DNA from: Suillus spraguei
Lineage: Eukaryota; Basidiomycota; Agaricomycetes; Boletales; Suillaceae
Direction: 5' to 3'
Assembly: GCA_016800925.1 (NCBI GenBank)
Contig: JABCPU010000023.1
Location: 124,001-188,000 of the forward strand
Length of the DNA stretch: 64,000 nucleotides
The notes beneath the pieces were generated by a model. That model was given only the letters and a program-made list of their open reading frames with translations. It was not told the origin of the DNA and did no database searches. Numbering within the stretch: position 1 is the stretch's first letter; each line of letters begins with the position of its first letter. Both the position numbers and the translations under genes were made by a program. Of the stretch, positions 21,610 to 33,234 are shown piece by piece.

Positions 21610-24600
21610 ATGCCTCACTCTTCCCCAGAATCACCAACACTTCAGCCTGTTCAGGCACCACCTCCTTGGGATGACTTTCTTGACAATACTTACGAGCAAG
21701 ACCAAGGCTCATTTGAGCCATTGCAACTCCCAAAAACCATGGCAAGTTCATGTTAAATGTTGGAGTGTCATTCAAACTATAGCTAAATATAAAAATGCAG
21801 AGTCAGAATGACTACCTCAGGCAATGGCTGCCAAGGCAGGAATCATATCTGCATCACCTCCTGGATCGAGAAGCTCCACCAGAAGACAGGAGATGCATCA
21901 TCTACAACCAGGATGGGGTCTACAAATGTCATCGTTGACAAGTCTGGAGTTCACCACCTCGAGGTTCAATGCTGTGATTGTCCAAATGCCATGAGTCCGG
22001 ACATTCAAATGTTTCGGCATGGATTTTTCCCTGCATCATTTAACAGGCTGAAGACCGTGTTTACCTTCAGAGTGCTGGATGATTTTCTATTGGACAACCT
22101 TGAATGCAGCACCTCCATGATGAACTATTACAGTAAGCTCCGGCGAATGACCTCGAGCATGTTTCCACACCTTGTTCCGGTAATGCTATCTGTGCTTCAT
22201 CTAAAGGACATGATGTTGACACAGGCTGTGGCAAGGATCGATACAGAGAGCTCATGAGAGTCGCTCGACAGTGGAGGCAGTTGAAGACCATGAAATGGCA
22301 TGGCTATGGCCATCATTCTGACATCCCAAATGCAGGAGATCTTGCATTATTTTGCCAGGCATGTCCTCAGCCTGGGATTAATGTATCTTTGTCAGGGGAT
22401 GAATCACTTGATGAGTGAGTCCTGTTCAATACTGAAGTGAACTCAGCGATGATAAGAACTCCAAGCTGGAAATACACCCGGTCATTTGTGATGGACAGAA
22501 ATTTCAAAGCTGAACACCTGCATTCCATTAATCCCCTCGATGAAGTTTGGCTTTCAGATGGGCTTGGATTCATGGTTGGAAAGGACAGGTATAGAATGCA
22601 TCTTGCGGAGGCTGCTGACACGGTGGAAAAATTGAGCTGCAACAATCACCAGGCAGTAAATCAAGCAAATGTGGTGCGGCATAAGCTCGAGTCCACAGGA
22701 ATTGGGGGAGTTGCCTGCGCCTGGCACGGGTGCTTTGTCACTCACTCGATAATTGATTTTCAGAAAGGGGAAAGGCAAGCCAAACATGCCATTTGACATT
22801 CACTAGTTGACCATGCATCATTTGCAGACAAATGAACATGGACTACGCCCTTTGTGAGGCTGCCCAGCACAACATGGAAGGCATTACCAGGGCTGTCACC
22901 TTCTATGACATCAACTGTCAATCCAACAAGCGCTTTCATGTTCGGGTGGATCGAAGCCGATACCTTGACATGGTACCGGAACTGACCATCATTCCTGGAA
23001 TCGGGTTGTGGCATGTGCATGGACATCAGGACAGTTGCTATGTCCGATATGCTTCGAATTTTATTGAAGGCATTGGCTGGATTGATGGAGAGATCATGGA
23101 GACCCTATGGGCACGTCTCAACCTGATTTCCCCTGCCACTCGGGGAATGTCATCCCTGCACCGAAAGGAATGTCTTGATTATCAGATGAATGATTCCAAT
23201 TTCTGCAAGATGATCCGCATTAAAAGGACTCTTTTCCAGAAATACAAGCTGGTGAAGAATGACATCGCCGAAAGTGGCAAGGCTTTTGACAGACTAGATG
23301 AAGCTGCACCCTGCAATTTAAAGACACAATGGTTAGCCAGCGAGATGGTTGCTCAGTCCAAGAGAATCAGGGATCCTGTGGCAATGGATTTATATGAAAT
23401 CAATATCAAGAAGGGTAAGTTGACATTCTTTGTCTCCATGGAGCTCCAAATTAATGTTGCACTTAGCACCAAGCAAAAAGGAGATTGAGCTTAGACTACT
23501 AGAAGCGGGTAATGCCCGTAATGCAGCACCCTCTCGCAGATCTGTGGCAACATGGATATCAATTGGGTTGGCAATTGAAGTGGCTCAAATTGCATTGCTC
23601 ATCGAGGTCCGCAGAATTGGAAGACGATTGATGGAGACATAGAGATTAGATATCGCCCGGCAACACAATCGTCTCCAAGGCCAGATAGATGAATTCACTT
23701 GGTCTGCTCTTATGCATCTCGGAGAGGGATTTGATGCAGATGACGATCCTGACAACTTGAACATAGATATTCTTGATGATCTCGATGATGACCCAGCAGA
23801 TTTCACTGAGACATCTGATGTGTGGACAAACTCCCCTGAGCTCACCATAATTCCATTGCCATCAAACCTCAGGGTTGATCATTGCAGACGCTGTATGGCA
23901 GAGGATCTGATTCCATTGGAGATGTCACTTTGTGAAGGGCAGGCCAATGATGCCCTGCACAATCTCCGCATTCACTTGTGCAACAAGGCTATCCTGTTCC
24001 GAACAACAGTTAGGCAAGCCAAATCTCAAGCCCTAAAAACTCGAGTGTGGTCCCAGGTGACATCAGTGCAGCAGGCAGTATCCCTACATGCCAGTATATA
24101 TACAAAAACCAGGAAGCAAATGATACAACTTGAGCCAGGGCCAGACCAGCTTCAGAAATACAAACCCCTGCTTCGCGAGCAGCTCAAAATCAGCACTGCC
24201 GTCGGGATCCAAATGCCCGAGGTCAGCGAAATGAGTCCCTTGCTTGGTTCTGGTCAGTGGAAGTCAACATGGAGGGTCCAGATAATTCATGGAATGAGGA
24301 ATGTGAGTTTTGGGCATGCTTGATATATCCCATGGTGAGCTGACAGGACCCATCCCAAGTTTACCGAGTTCATTGGCTTCAGGCAAAGGCACTACGGATC
24401 GATGGATGGAAGAAATATCATTGGTGCAATCAGAGATGGATTGGACGTGCAACTTTTTCTTGTGGAAGGAAACCCAATGGGGTGCCCGGATGCAGGAATC
24501 ATTGTTGAAACAACTTCTGGGTCATGCATGCTATGCTGGAAGGCAGTCTCAAATGTATTCCTTACTAGCTTAGGATGCACAGGCAGCATTTCAAGACCTG

Positions 24601-24617
24601 CAGCCCGCGTTGATTGA
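21610..24617 (+). pseudogene. KDZ transposase (Kyakuja-Dileera-Zisupton), decayed
   Basis: Exons about 21610-21745, 21790-22179, 22236-22774, 22828-23413, 23468 to about 24300 and about 24360-24617. The N-terminus has NDYLRQWLPRQESYLHHLLD. The usual Cys-rich (CxC-type) zinc region is nearly gone: the frame passes straight from VYKCHR into the later block VDKSGVHHLEVQCCDCP. Further blocks fit KDZ: SFNRLKTVFTFRVLDDFLLD, FVMDRNFKAEHLH (presumed catalytic Asp), GVACAWHGCFVTHSIIDFQK, VTFYDINCQ (second Asp), WHVHGHQDSCYVRYASNF and WIDGEIMETLWARLN (acidic site). In-frame stops near 22418 (TGA), 23640 (TAG) and 24570 (TAG), plus a frame change near 21930, mark it as inactive. One intron (22775-22827) begins with GC. 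It would have moved the surrounding KDZ element. Confidence 0.85.
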
Positions 24618-24803
24618 TGGTGCACATGAATGAATTTGTTTTGCTGATAAAACGCATATTGGACACCCAAACATTGAGTCCGGGAATTGTCCAGGTCAGC
24701 CCATGTCGGAGTTTGAATTTCTAATCCATCCATCAGTGACTCATATCATCACCTCTTCACCATCTGTCAGTTTCATTGCCAGCGTCACACTCTTGCATTA
24801 GCC

Positions 24804-25557
24804 ATGCCTGAAACTCCTGCATCCACATCTGGCACTCCAAATACTGGAAATCACTGGCAACCCATGAAGCTGAACCTTCAAGATATTTCTTGTACTTTGA
24901 ATATGGCTGCATCGCGCATCCGCGCATGTATCTCTCAATATCAGATGAGGCTGCTAACAACCATCCCTCTTCTGCCCAGATCATGTACTTTCAAGCTGGG
25001 CTGCAATGGGAGATCAATGTAAGTGACTGATGACCGGATGACCGGCTGACTTTGGTGGGCAATGCTGAGATTTCCAACAGACATTTGTTACTCCACTCCT
25101 GCAGTACTCAGCTGCAAGGAACATCGTTTCTGTTGTTCCAAGCTCCGTCGCTCATGTCCTGACATTGTATCCCATGCTCACCTGGAACACTGTTCCAGAC
25201 CACATCTTTTCATCCCACCTATGTCAGTTTGATGATGTCGCAGCCCTGGGACATCCATCCTGGATTATTCCCAGCTATGATACTCCATGGTGGATGGGAC
25301 ACACCAAAATTCCGAATGAACCATGGCAATGGGGTCAAATCATGAGGTCCTGTGTCGTTCACTACCAGCATTGGATGGAAAATGGAGTTGAGGATGATGG
25401 CTTGGTTCTTCCTGAGGAGGTAAATGACTCATCAGGCCCATCAGTGATAGGACTCAAGATGATTTGAGCATGCTTGGTAGCATTGATGGAGGAGCAAGAT
25501 GAGGGTATCCATGAGAAGATGGCAGAGGTGAAGATGTACACTGACATCTACAGAGAT
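24804..25557 (+). pseudogene. Copy B of KDZ-associated unknown gene P1
   Basis: Starts at ATG 24804 (MPETPASTSGTPNTGNHW), which supplies the 5' end missing from copy A. The second exon starts near 25084 (before TPLLQYSAARN) and matches copy A closely. One base is missing near 24947 relative to copy A, which shifts the frame, and TGA at about 25465 replaces the CGA (Arg) of copy A; the tail is also shifted near 25547. Transcribed in the same direction as the KDZ transposase just upstream. Function unknown. The - strand frame at 24757-24984 also looks protein-like, but only the + strand gives an in-phase spliced product in both copies. Confidence 0.6.
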
Positions 25558-25739
25558 TGAAGAGAGGCAGGGGAGTGGAGTCCTCTTCACTGTGTTTAGA
25601 TTAGAAAGGTCTTCATTTCATACATGATGTAAAATATTATATTCCGTCCAAATGATTGTCTTGACCCCCAAATATTTTGTTCCGGATTTCGAGGACTGGA
25701 TTTCAAGATCCAGATGTAGAGTCCTAAATCCTGAATGCT

Positions 25740-26790
25740 GAGTGGCGAATGCCCAAGTGCCGAGGTACTCAGAGTTTGGGACTCAATTCATGGGACTCGA
25801 CTTCCGAATGGCAAGATTGCCTCACATATTTCTGAGTGGCGAGTCACGAATCTTAGGTACTGAACCCCGAACCCCAAAATTGTGGACTACCGGATTTCAT
25901 GGTTTGGGGTTCAGCACTCAAGATTCGAGATGAAATAGATATCTGTGCCACGGTTTGGGGTTTGGCACTCATCATGTGTGGATCAATAACTTTCACATTA
26001 TTCTGAGTGCCGAGTGCCAGTTCCGGGTGCTGGGGCTCGGCAGTCGGTGTTCAGCACTTAACATGTGTGCATCAATATCATTCACAATGTTGTGAGTCCC
26101 AAGTCCCGAGTTCTTGCTGCTGGGGTTCGGGGTTTGGCACTCAACATATGTGGCTCACTAAATTTCATATTATTCTGAGTGCCGAGTGCCGAGTTCCAGG
26201 TTCCGGGGGCTTCGGCATTCCAGCATTCGGCACTGTACATGTGCAAATCAATATCTTTCACATTGTTCTGAGTCCCAAGTCCTGACTGCTGGCTGCTGGG
26301 GTTTGGGGTTCGGCACTCAACATGTGTGGATCAATAACTTTCACATTCTTCTGAGTGCTGAGTGCCGAGTTCTGGGTGCCAGGGCTCGGCATTCGGCGTT
26401 TGGCACTTAACATGTGTGCATCAAGATCTTTCACACTGTTGTGAGTCCCGAGTCCCAAGTGCTGGGGTTCGGAGTTTAGCATTTAATATTGTTCATATCT
26501 TTCACATTGTTGATGAGTCTGGTCCGAGTCCGAGTTCCGGTCGGAGTTCAGGTTCGCACTTACTATATGTGAATTCATATCTTTCACATTGTTATGAGTC
26601 CCAAGTGCCGGCTGCCGGAGTTCGGGGTTTGGCACTCAAAATGTGTGGATCAAAGTCTGTTGCCTCACATTGTGCTGCCTCACATTTTGCTGAGTCCCGA
26701 GTGTCAAGCCTGAATTCTGACTATTGATTATTGAGTCCCAAATTTCGAGTATCGAGTCCTGAGTCCCGAGATACTCAGAGTTAGGGACTC
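25740..26790. repeat. GC-rich minisatellite, family 1 (copy B)
   Basis: Same units as 9630-10960 but about 280 bp shorter, so unit number has changed since the duplication. Open frames within it are repeat artefacts. Confidence 0.85.
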
Positions 26791-26907
26791 AATTCATGGA
26801 ACTCAACTTCCGACTTGAGTTCCAGAACTGTTGATGCTCTAATTGGTACATGGTATTCATGTGTTGCTACTAACATGGGTAACAACTCTTTCAACTTCTT
26901 TGATCTT

Positions 26908-27775
26908 TCACACCATGGTTAGTATGCAGCCTTCGACCCTAGCCCATCCACATGAGGGAACCCCGGCATAAATGTGCACAGAATCCCTCATATACCATGC
27001 CCAAGCAATCCGATCCCCTTCCACTCCATCAACCCCATGTCTCACAATTCTTCCCAAAAATGCAATCATACAGCCGGAATCATACCTGAATTCCAGCTGA
27101 AGGCTTGGCATACTCATCCGAGCATTAGAATGGTTCCCCATGGTGGTGAAATATTGAAGCATTCAGGAATCAATAAATGGTCTCGATGATTGGGGGTTTC
27201 CCGATTGGAAATGATGGAGAGGGTGTTAAACACGGATGCCCAGTACTGCAGGGTCTCTGGCATCTGTGGCAGTTCCTTGCTCACTGCCTTATCTCCAAGG
27301 TGTGACAAGGCTCGTAACCCTGAAAAGTACTGCTGAGGATGCATGACCCTGAGTGCTGCTGATGTGATGGCTGCTGGCCTTGCAATAGCTTTCAGGATAT
27401 TCTCAGAGGAGGGTCCCTTCAATGATGCAGGTACCTCCGGATCTGACAGATTCTATGGGATTGGTGAGTTTGACTCCAGAAATCACCATCTCATCACATC
27501 CTACCTTGTGACCCTGTTGAAACCATGCCGGAGATAAATTGATGCATCCGGGAGTTGACCCAACATTTTCCGAGCCCTGTTTGAACCATTCTTGATTATA
27601 TCGCCAATTGCCATCAGCCTTTACACTTTTTTCGAGGCTTGGACCCAGCAAATCGGTGGCCGCCCTGATTTCCTTCTGTAGGTACCATTTGATATTCAAT
27701 ATCCATTGAGTAACAATCTACACATTACACACCTGGGTGGTCTTGGTCAGGGTGTCCGGGAGGTACCATGTGATG
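26908..27775 (-). pseudogene. TET/JBP-family dioxygenase, copy B, truncated
   Basis: Same exon pattern as copy A: last exon 27452-26908 and the preceding exon near 27675-27505. Copy B keeps CGA (Arg) in NWRYNQEW where copy A has TGA. It has lost one base after the HRD motif (ECFNIS against ECFDIL), so the exon is split into two frames (upstream half to about 27162, downstream half 27162-26908 with RIVRHGV and DRIAWAWYMRDSV). Its 5' third is missing because a Ty3/gypsy element sits at 27780. It cannot encode a working enzyme. Confidence 0.75.
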
Positions 27776-27779
27776 ATGG

Positions 27780-28251
27780 TGTTACAGTTGTACATGCCCC
27801 TATTCATTTTCCATTATCTTCTCACTTGTATATTATGTCACATGACTCTGACTCATATGCTCAACGCATCTGTACAAACATATGCCTTCCTTATTAGGAT
27901 ACGCAGTTACGTTCTCATGGTTACCTGGTCTGTGCGCACATATCTACCTATTTAAGCACAGTGTACTTGTAGTAGATTCTTTACTTTAATCTTACTGGGT
28001 TTTACCTGGAATCTCCTTCGCTTAGGTCTCCAACCTAAGTCGTCTTGAATCGTCTCTAAGTCTAAGCACTCCTTAGCCTTAGTCTCTATTCTCGTAGAAC
28101 CTCTTAGACTTGTCTTTGAGGCCGAACCCTTGATCGTACTTGGAACGCATTCCTCATACTTTCACCTTGTCCTCTTTTGGACATTGTAAGAACTCCCAGC
28201 AGTCCGGCTGTCTTTTCACTGTCGCTGGTGACGCCACCCCAGTTCGTAACA
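27780..28251 (+). repeat. 5' LTR, family A
   Basis: 472 bp, TGTTACAG...TTCGTAACA. A TATA-like TATTTAAG lies near 27948, with the likely transcription start region just after it. Other copies: 6108-6582, 32370-32844, and the split copy 42056-46060. A primer-binding site was not identified in the bases after 28251. Confidence 0.9.
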
Positions 28252-28434
28252 AAAGATTAAAGTCTACCTGATTGTCGACTATCCAGTCTTCGACCCTGAA
28301 CCCAGAACTAGCGTACACGTACGCTGAGCAGATTGTCAAGAAGAAACCCTCTGACAGAAGACAAGCCCTAACGGACAGCAAGACAGCGCGTGTAGGCACC
28401 GAGAAAGTATAACTCATCAGACGAATCATCAAAC

Positions 28435-29275
28435 ATGGCAACCAAAGAATTTGAATACAAGATCGGTCAACCAAACGGTTTTGATGGAGATCACGATAAC
28501 TCTCGCGAGTTTATCCAATCATGCAACCTGCACTTTGACATCAACGAAAAGCTTTATACCACCGACAAACAGAAGATCATTTTCATAACATCCTTCATGA
28601 CCGAGAAGAATGCTAAATCTTGGAAGGAACAATTCCTTGAACATGCCCAATCAATCAACACTTCTGGACAAAAGTTGGTTATGGGACCATGGTGGATTTT
28701 ATGAAAAGTTTCAAAGAAGCCTTCGAACCAGTGGATACCAAAGGAACCGCACTCACGAAACTCAGAGACCTTAAACAAGGAAGTGGGATCTTCACACCTA
28801 CGTCGCTGACTTTGAGGCACTTGCAGCCAAGGCTCAGATCACCGATAACGCAACGAAGATCCAATTCTTCCAAGATGGCCTTAATTGGGTATCCTCACAA
28901 AGCTTTTCGCAACAGGAGATGTCTCAGAAGTATTCCGAGATGTTGTGCTGCAATGTGTTGCTATTGACAATGCCCATCATCGTCTTCAAGCCATGAGGAC
29001 ACGTCATGCTCCACAACAGAAGAAGAAGAACTATGGGAATGCACAATACATACCTAATCGTGATTCCAACGCAATGGTCGTAGATCAATCTCCGATACGG
29101 AGAGATCCGAATGCATGAAGAAGGGACAATGCTTCGGATGCAAGAAGACAGGACACCGCATCCATAATTGTCCTGACAGAAAGAAGAAGACCCCGCTCCG
29201 ACAAACCGAAGTCAAAGAAGGGGAAGACGATGAAGAAACTGTAAGGCGGATTGTCGCGGATTTTTGACTTGGAGA
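28435..29275 (+). pseudogene. Ty3/gypsy gag, frameshifted
   Basis: Starts at ATG 28435 (MATKEFEYKIGQPNGFDGDH). It continues in a second frame from about 28689 (MVDFMKSFKEAFEPVDTKGT), then a third, and ends with a CCHC zinc knuckle, CFGCKKTGHRIHNC, near 29130-29172 followed by a basic tail. Gag normally forms the virus-like particle and binds the element RNA. At least two frameshifts prevent a full product. Confidence 0.85.
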
Positions 29276-30309
29276 AACAAAGACTCGACATATGTTTCTC
29301 CCAATATACTACTAAGACTTGTACGCGCCGTAGGTGAAAGAAAAGAACTTCGTGTCCCTATCACCCTTCACTCGCGTACTCGTTTAAAATCCGTTGACAC
29401 CACCGCTGTGATTGATTCAGGCGCAGCCGGAACGTTCATCTCTGAAGAGTTTGTGAAACTCCACCAAATCACACGACGAAAACTCAAAACACCGTTTCGA
29501 GTTACTACGGCTGATGGAACTCTTATCAAAGGAGGACCAATCACACACTACTGTCTCCTAGTGGTCAAAATAATGAACGAACCATGTATGGAAAATTCAA
29601 TATCACCAAACTAGGAAGAAGGGATCAAATCCTTCTGGGAATTCCGTGGTTATGCGCAATGAACCCAAGTATAGATTGGGCTGCTGAAACACTTGTCCTT
29701 CCCTGAACAGCGAAATCGGATGAAATCGAAATTGATATAGATACGGATCGGAAGAAGAATGGATTGCCCCAACTCTTCAAATCTCACTCCAAGTGGCAAC
29801 ATTCCCGACTTCCGAGATCCCTCGTCGCCTCTCCTATCAATGTTCCTAAAGACCCGGAACCTGAAGTACGAATGCCACGTACTATAGACCCCACTCCACG
29901 TATACAACTACCGCGACCAGTGTCACCAATTCCCTGTATAGAAAAGCGCAAGAATGAATCTGAACCCGAGCAACAGGTCAGACAAGAACCTATTGAGCAA
30001 TGGCCAATAGAAGAACAGAAGTATGGAAAAAGAAAAGCAGAAGAAGAGATCCCCGGACGGGATACCAATGTACTGAAATTATCCAAGTTCTATGTACCCC
30101 CGAAAACTCTTCAAAATACTCCCTCGGCATCAATTGAAGAAATCCCCGATGAAGAAGAACCTGTGCCCTTGTTGATCCCAACAGAGGATGATGAACAATT
30201 CAATACCATGCAAGATGTCTGGCACGCACCAGAAGTCCGTGAGATTTCTTCCTACAAGCTTGGCGATGGAGAATTTCTTGTGGAATATGACACAATGGAG
30301 TTAGCATGA
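29264..30309 (+). pseudogene. Ty3/gypsy protease and linker region
   Basis: The first frame (to 29614) has the retropepsin motif VIDSGAAGTFIS. After frame breaks near 29590-29710 (including a TGA after LVLP), a Pro/Glu-rich linker frame runs from 29764 to 30309. The protease would process Gag-Pol; here it is separated from both neighbours by stops. Confidence 0.75.
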
Positions 30310-31772
30310 GAATCATAGAAGAAGTTTCCATGGACACGCCCCTCACACACGATGGAACTTCTCGATTTGAACAACTCTCCAACTATTCCGCAATTCCCCT
30401 TCCTCCTCCGAAATACAGTAACAAAGCTCAGGAATTCGCCATGGATGAGAAGGAAAAGAAAAAGAAATCCTTCGAAGAATTGGTCCCGGACTATTTGCAC
30501 GATTTTGCAGATGTCTTTGCTAAAGACGGACTGAACAAACTACCCCCCGAACGTCCTGGTATAGATCATCGGATCGATACTAAACCTGGTTTTATCCCTT
30601 GTACATCTAAGGTCTACCCGCTATCAGAAAAAGAACGCGCTGCTGTCAAAACATTTATCGATGAAAACATTGCGAAAGGTTTCATCTCAGAATCGAAGTC
30701 ACCCCAAGCTAGTGGCTTCTTCTTTGTGGGAAAGAAGAGTGGAGAATTGCGTCCCTGTCAAGATTATCGCTACATCAATGATTGGACAGTCAAGAACGCC
30801 TACCCGCTCCCACTCCCTATTTCCCTTGTCGCACGTCTTCACAATGCACAGTTCTTTACGAAAATGGATATCCGGTCCGGTTATAACAATATTCGCATTC
30901 ACCCCGATGATCGCTGGAAAGCTGCTTTTACAACGGAATTCGGCCTTTTTGAACTGAACGTCATGTTCTTTGGCCTTTGTAATTCCCTGGCAACTTTCCA
31001 AGCATACATGAATCGTACTTTCCAGCAGGAAATTAACAAAGGATGGATGGTTATCTACATGGACGATATCCTGATTTTCTCTACAACTATGGCAGAACAC
31101 TGTGAACGGACAAGACAAGTCTTGATGAAGATACGAAAAGAACATTTGTTCTTAAAACCGGAGAAATGCACCTTCGATGCAGAAGAAGTGGAATACCTCG
31201 GAATGATAATTCGCCCTGGACAAGTTGCTATGGATACTGCTAAGACCAAGGGAATCTCCGAATGGCCAGTCCCAAAATCCGTAAAAGATGTTCGGTCATT
31301 CCTCGGCTTTTGCAACTTCTACCGCACATTCATTTCCCACTATTCTGACATCGCCCGACCCCTTATCGATTTAACAAAGAAAGATAAGACCTTTGATTGG
31401 TCAACCGAATGCATGGACACCTTCGAGGAATTGAAATGACGTTTTACATCTCAACCAGTACTCCGAAACCCTGATCCATCCCGACAATTTGCTATTGCTA
31501 CCGACGCTTCACTCGTAGCAACCGGCGGAGTTCTCTTGCAGACTGATGAAAATGGTGTTTATCACCCATGTGCATATCTCTCACAGTCTTTGAACCCCGC
31601 AGAACACAATAGAAGTGCACAGAAGCTTACCCATCGCCAAGCATGTTGGCAATTGATTCTGTCTATTTATGACATTGAACTGCATCACGTTGCAGGTACT
31701 AAATTGGCAGTAACGAGGACCAGACCCTGCTCCCTGACGCTCTATTCGTTCATCTTATTGATACCGACCTGA
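30306..31772 (+). pseudogene. Ty3/gypsy reverse transcriptase and truncated RNase H
   Basis: An uninterrupted 377-codon frame (30306-31439) covers the reverse transcriptase: KVYPLSEKERAAVKTFIDEN, LRPCQDYRYIN, FTKMDIRSGYN and the catalytic IYMDDILIF. It ends at TGA, where the family has Arg (LKRRF). RNase H then begins (AIATDASLVATGGVLL) but jumps from SLNPAEHNRSAQK to LTHRQACW. About 45 residues that normally lie between, with RNase H catalytic acids, are absent. This is a deletion in addition to the stops. Confidence 0.88.
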
Positions 31773-33234
31773 AGGATGTTTTATCATCCTCTGACCCCCT
31801 CGATGACCCTGTTTTCAAGACGGCGTCCGATGCCCTCGACAGTGTGTGTCTTCCCCCCATGAAATCGGCACTTTCTGACTGGAAGATTGAGGAGAACGTC
31901 CTCTATTTTAAGAATCGTGCCTACATCCCACCGGCGCATCGTCCCGACATCCTAAAACAATATCATGATCATCCTACCGCAGGACATCCCGGCAGATTTA
32001 AAACTGAAGAACTTGTCAAACGCGAAGCCTGGTGGCCCGCTATGGGCTCCTATATTAGGAAATACGTTGAGGGTTGTGCCCTTTGTCAGCAAATGAAAGC
32101 TGATACACATCCTGTCCGGCCACCGCTTGCCCCAATACCCTCCTCTGCGACTTGACCCTTTTCCCAGATCTCCATTGATCTTATCACTGACCTCCCTGTC
32201 TCTGGAGGCTTTGACAGTATCATGGTCGTGGTAGACCATGGCCTTACAAAGGGGGTAATTATTATCCCTTGTTTGAAAACCATCACTTCTGAAGGCGTTG
32301 CTAAACTATTCTTGAAACATGTCTACCGTCGATTTGGACTCCATGACAAAGTCATTTCGGATTGAGGTCTGTTACAATCGTACGTGCCCCTATTCATTTT
32401 CTTACCTCATTTACCGTGTATATTACATAACATAACTCTGACTCATATGCTCAACGCATCTGTACTATAGTTGCCTTCCTTCTTTGGATACGCACATACA
32501 TTCTCACACCCTTCTTGGTCTGTGCGCACATATTGGCCTATTTAAGCACAGTGTACTTGTAGTAGATTCCCTACTTTAATCTTACTGGGTTTTACCTGGA
32601 ATCTCCTTCGCTTAGGTCTCCAACCTAAGTCGTCTTGAATCGTCTCTAAGTCTAAGCACTCCTTAGCCTTAGTCTCTATTCTCGCGGATACCTCTTAGAC
32701 TTGTCTTTGAGGCTGAACCCTTGATCGTACTCGGAACGCGTTCCTTGTACTTTCACCTTGTCCTCTTCGGGACATTGTAAGAACTCCCAGCAGACCGCCT
32801 GTGTCTTTTCACTGTCGCTGGTGACGCCACCCCAGTTCGTAACAAGGTCCATAGTTCCTATCGCGCTTCTCTAGAAAGCTTGCCCGACTTCTCGATTACG
32901 TCATTGCTCCATCTACAGCTTATCACCCTCAGACAGATGGTCAAACGGAAAGGCTTAATCAAGAACTGGAAACATACCTACGCATCTATTGCCACAATAA
33001 TCCTGAAGATTGGATAGAACACCTACCAATCGCTGAATTTGTCCACAATCACCGAAAACACGATGCAAGAAATGCATCACCCTTTTATTTGATGATGGGA
33101 TACGAACCACGCGCTATCCCTCACCTTATCCTTGATTCATCAGTCCCCGCAGTAGAAGATCAAGTACGATCCCTGCAGAAGATAAGAGAAGAAGCAATCG
33201 CCTGTCATAACATTCCAATGCAAACAATGGCCGA
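31773..33234 (+). pseudogene. Ty3/gypsy integrase, split by a solo LTR
   Basis: The zinc-binding part has the His pair in DHPTAGHPGR and the Cys pair CALC. The core has the first Asp in SIDLITDLP, the second in KVISD, then the LTR, and the catalytic Glu after it in GQTERLNQELE. Stops: TGA for Arg near 32153 and after VISD, and TAG (family Gln) just past the LTR. The integrase would insert the cDNA, but this copy is dead. Confidence 0.88.
32370..32844 (+). mobile_element. Solo LTR, family A, nested in the integrase
   Basis: 475 bp with the same ends and sequence as the 5' LTR at 27780, flanked by the perfect duplication AGGTC (32365-32369 and 32845-32849). It inserted between the second Asp and the Glu of the host element's integrase core. 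An element of the same family therefore jumped into this copy and later collapsed to a solo LTR. Confidence 0.93.

Larger units (their letters stand above)
8748..27779. mobile_element. KDZ-type transposon region with TET/JBP cargo (composite)
   Basis: Inferred unit. The KDZ transposase at 21610-24617 is flanked by accessory genes, GC-rich minisatellites and two direct copies of a cassette [unknown gene - minisatellite - TET/JBP gene] at 8748-11948 and 24851-27779. KDZ elements of mushrooms are known to be large, multigenic and linked to TET/JBP genes, which fits. The terminal repeats and target duplication were not found. The left edge cuts into a gene, and the right edge is destroyed by the Ty3/gypsy insertion at 27780. 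It may be two elements joined or one element that duplicated part of itself. Confidence 0.55.
24851..27779 (+). repeat. Direct repeat copy B (gene P1 - minisatellite - TET/JBP)
   Basis: Counterpart of 8748-11948. Similarity continues to the base before the LTR at 27780, where copy A carries on with taccggaaacatcg; the insertion therefore cut this copy. Confidence 0.85.

Noticed and set aside
24757..24984. - strand gene opposite P1 copy B
   Set aside because: The protein-like look comes from the reverse complement of P1; the + strand gives an in-phase two-exon gene in both copies, the - strand does not.
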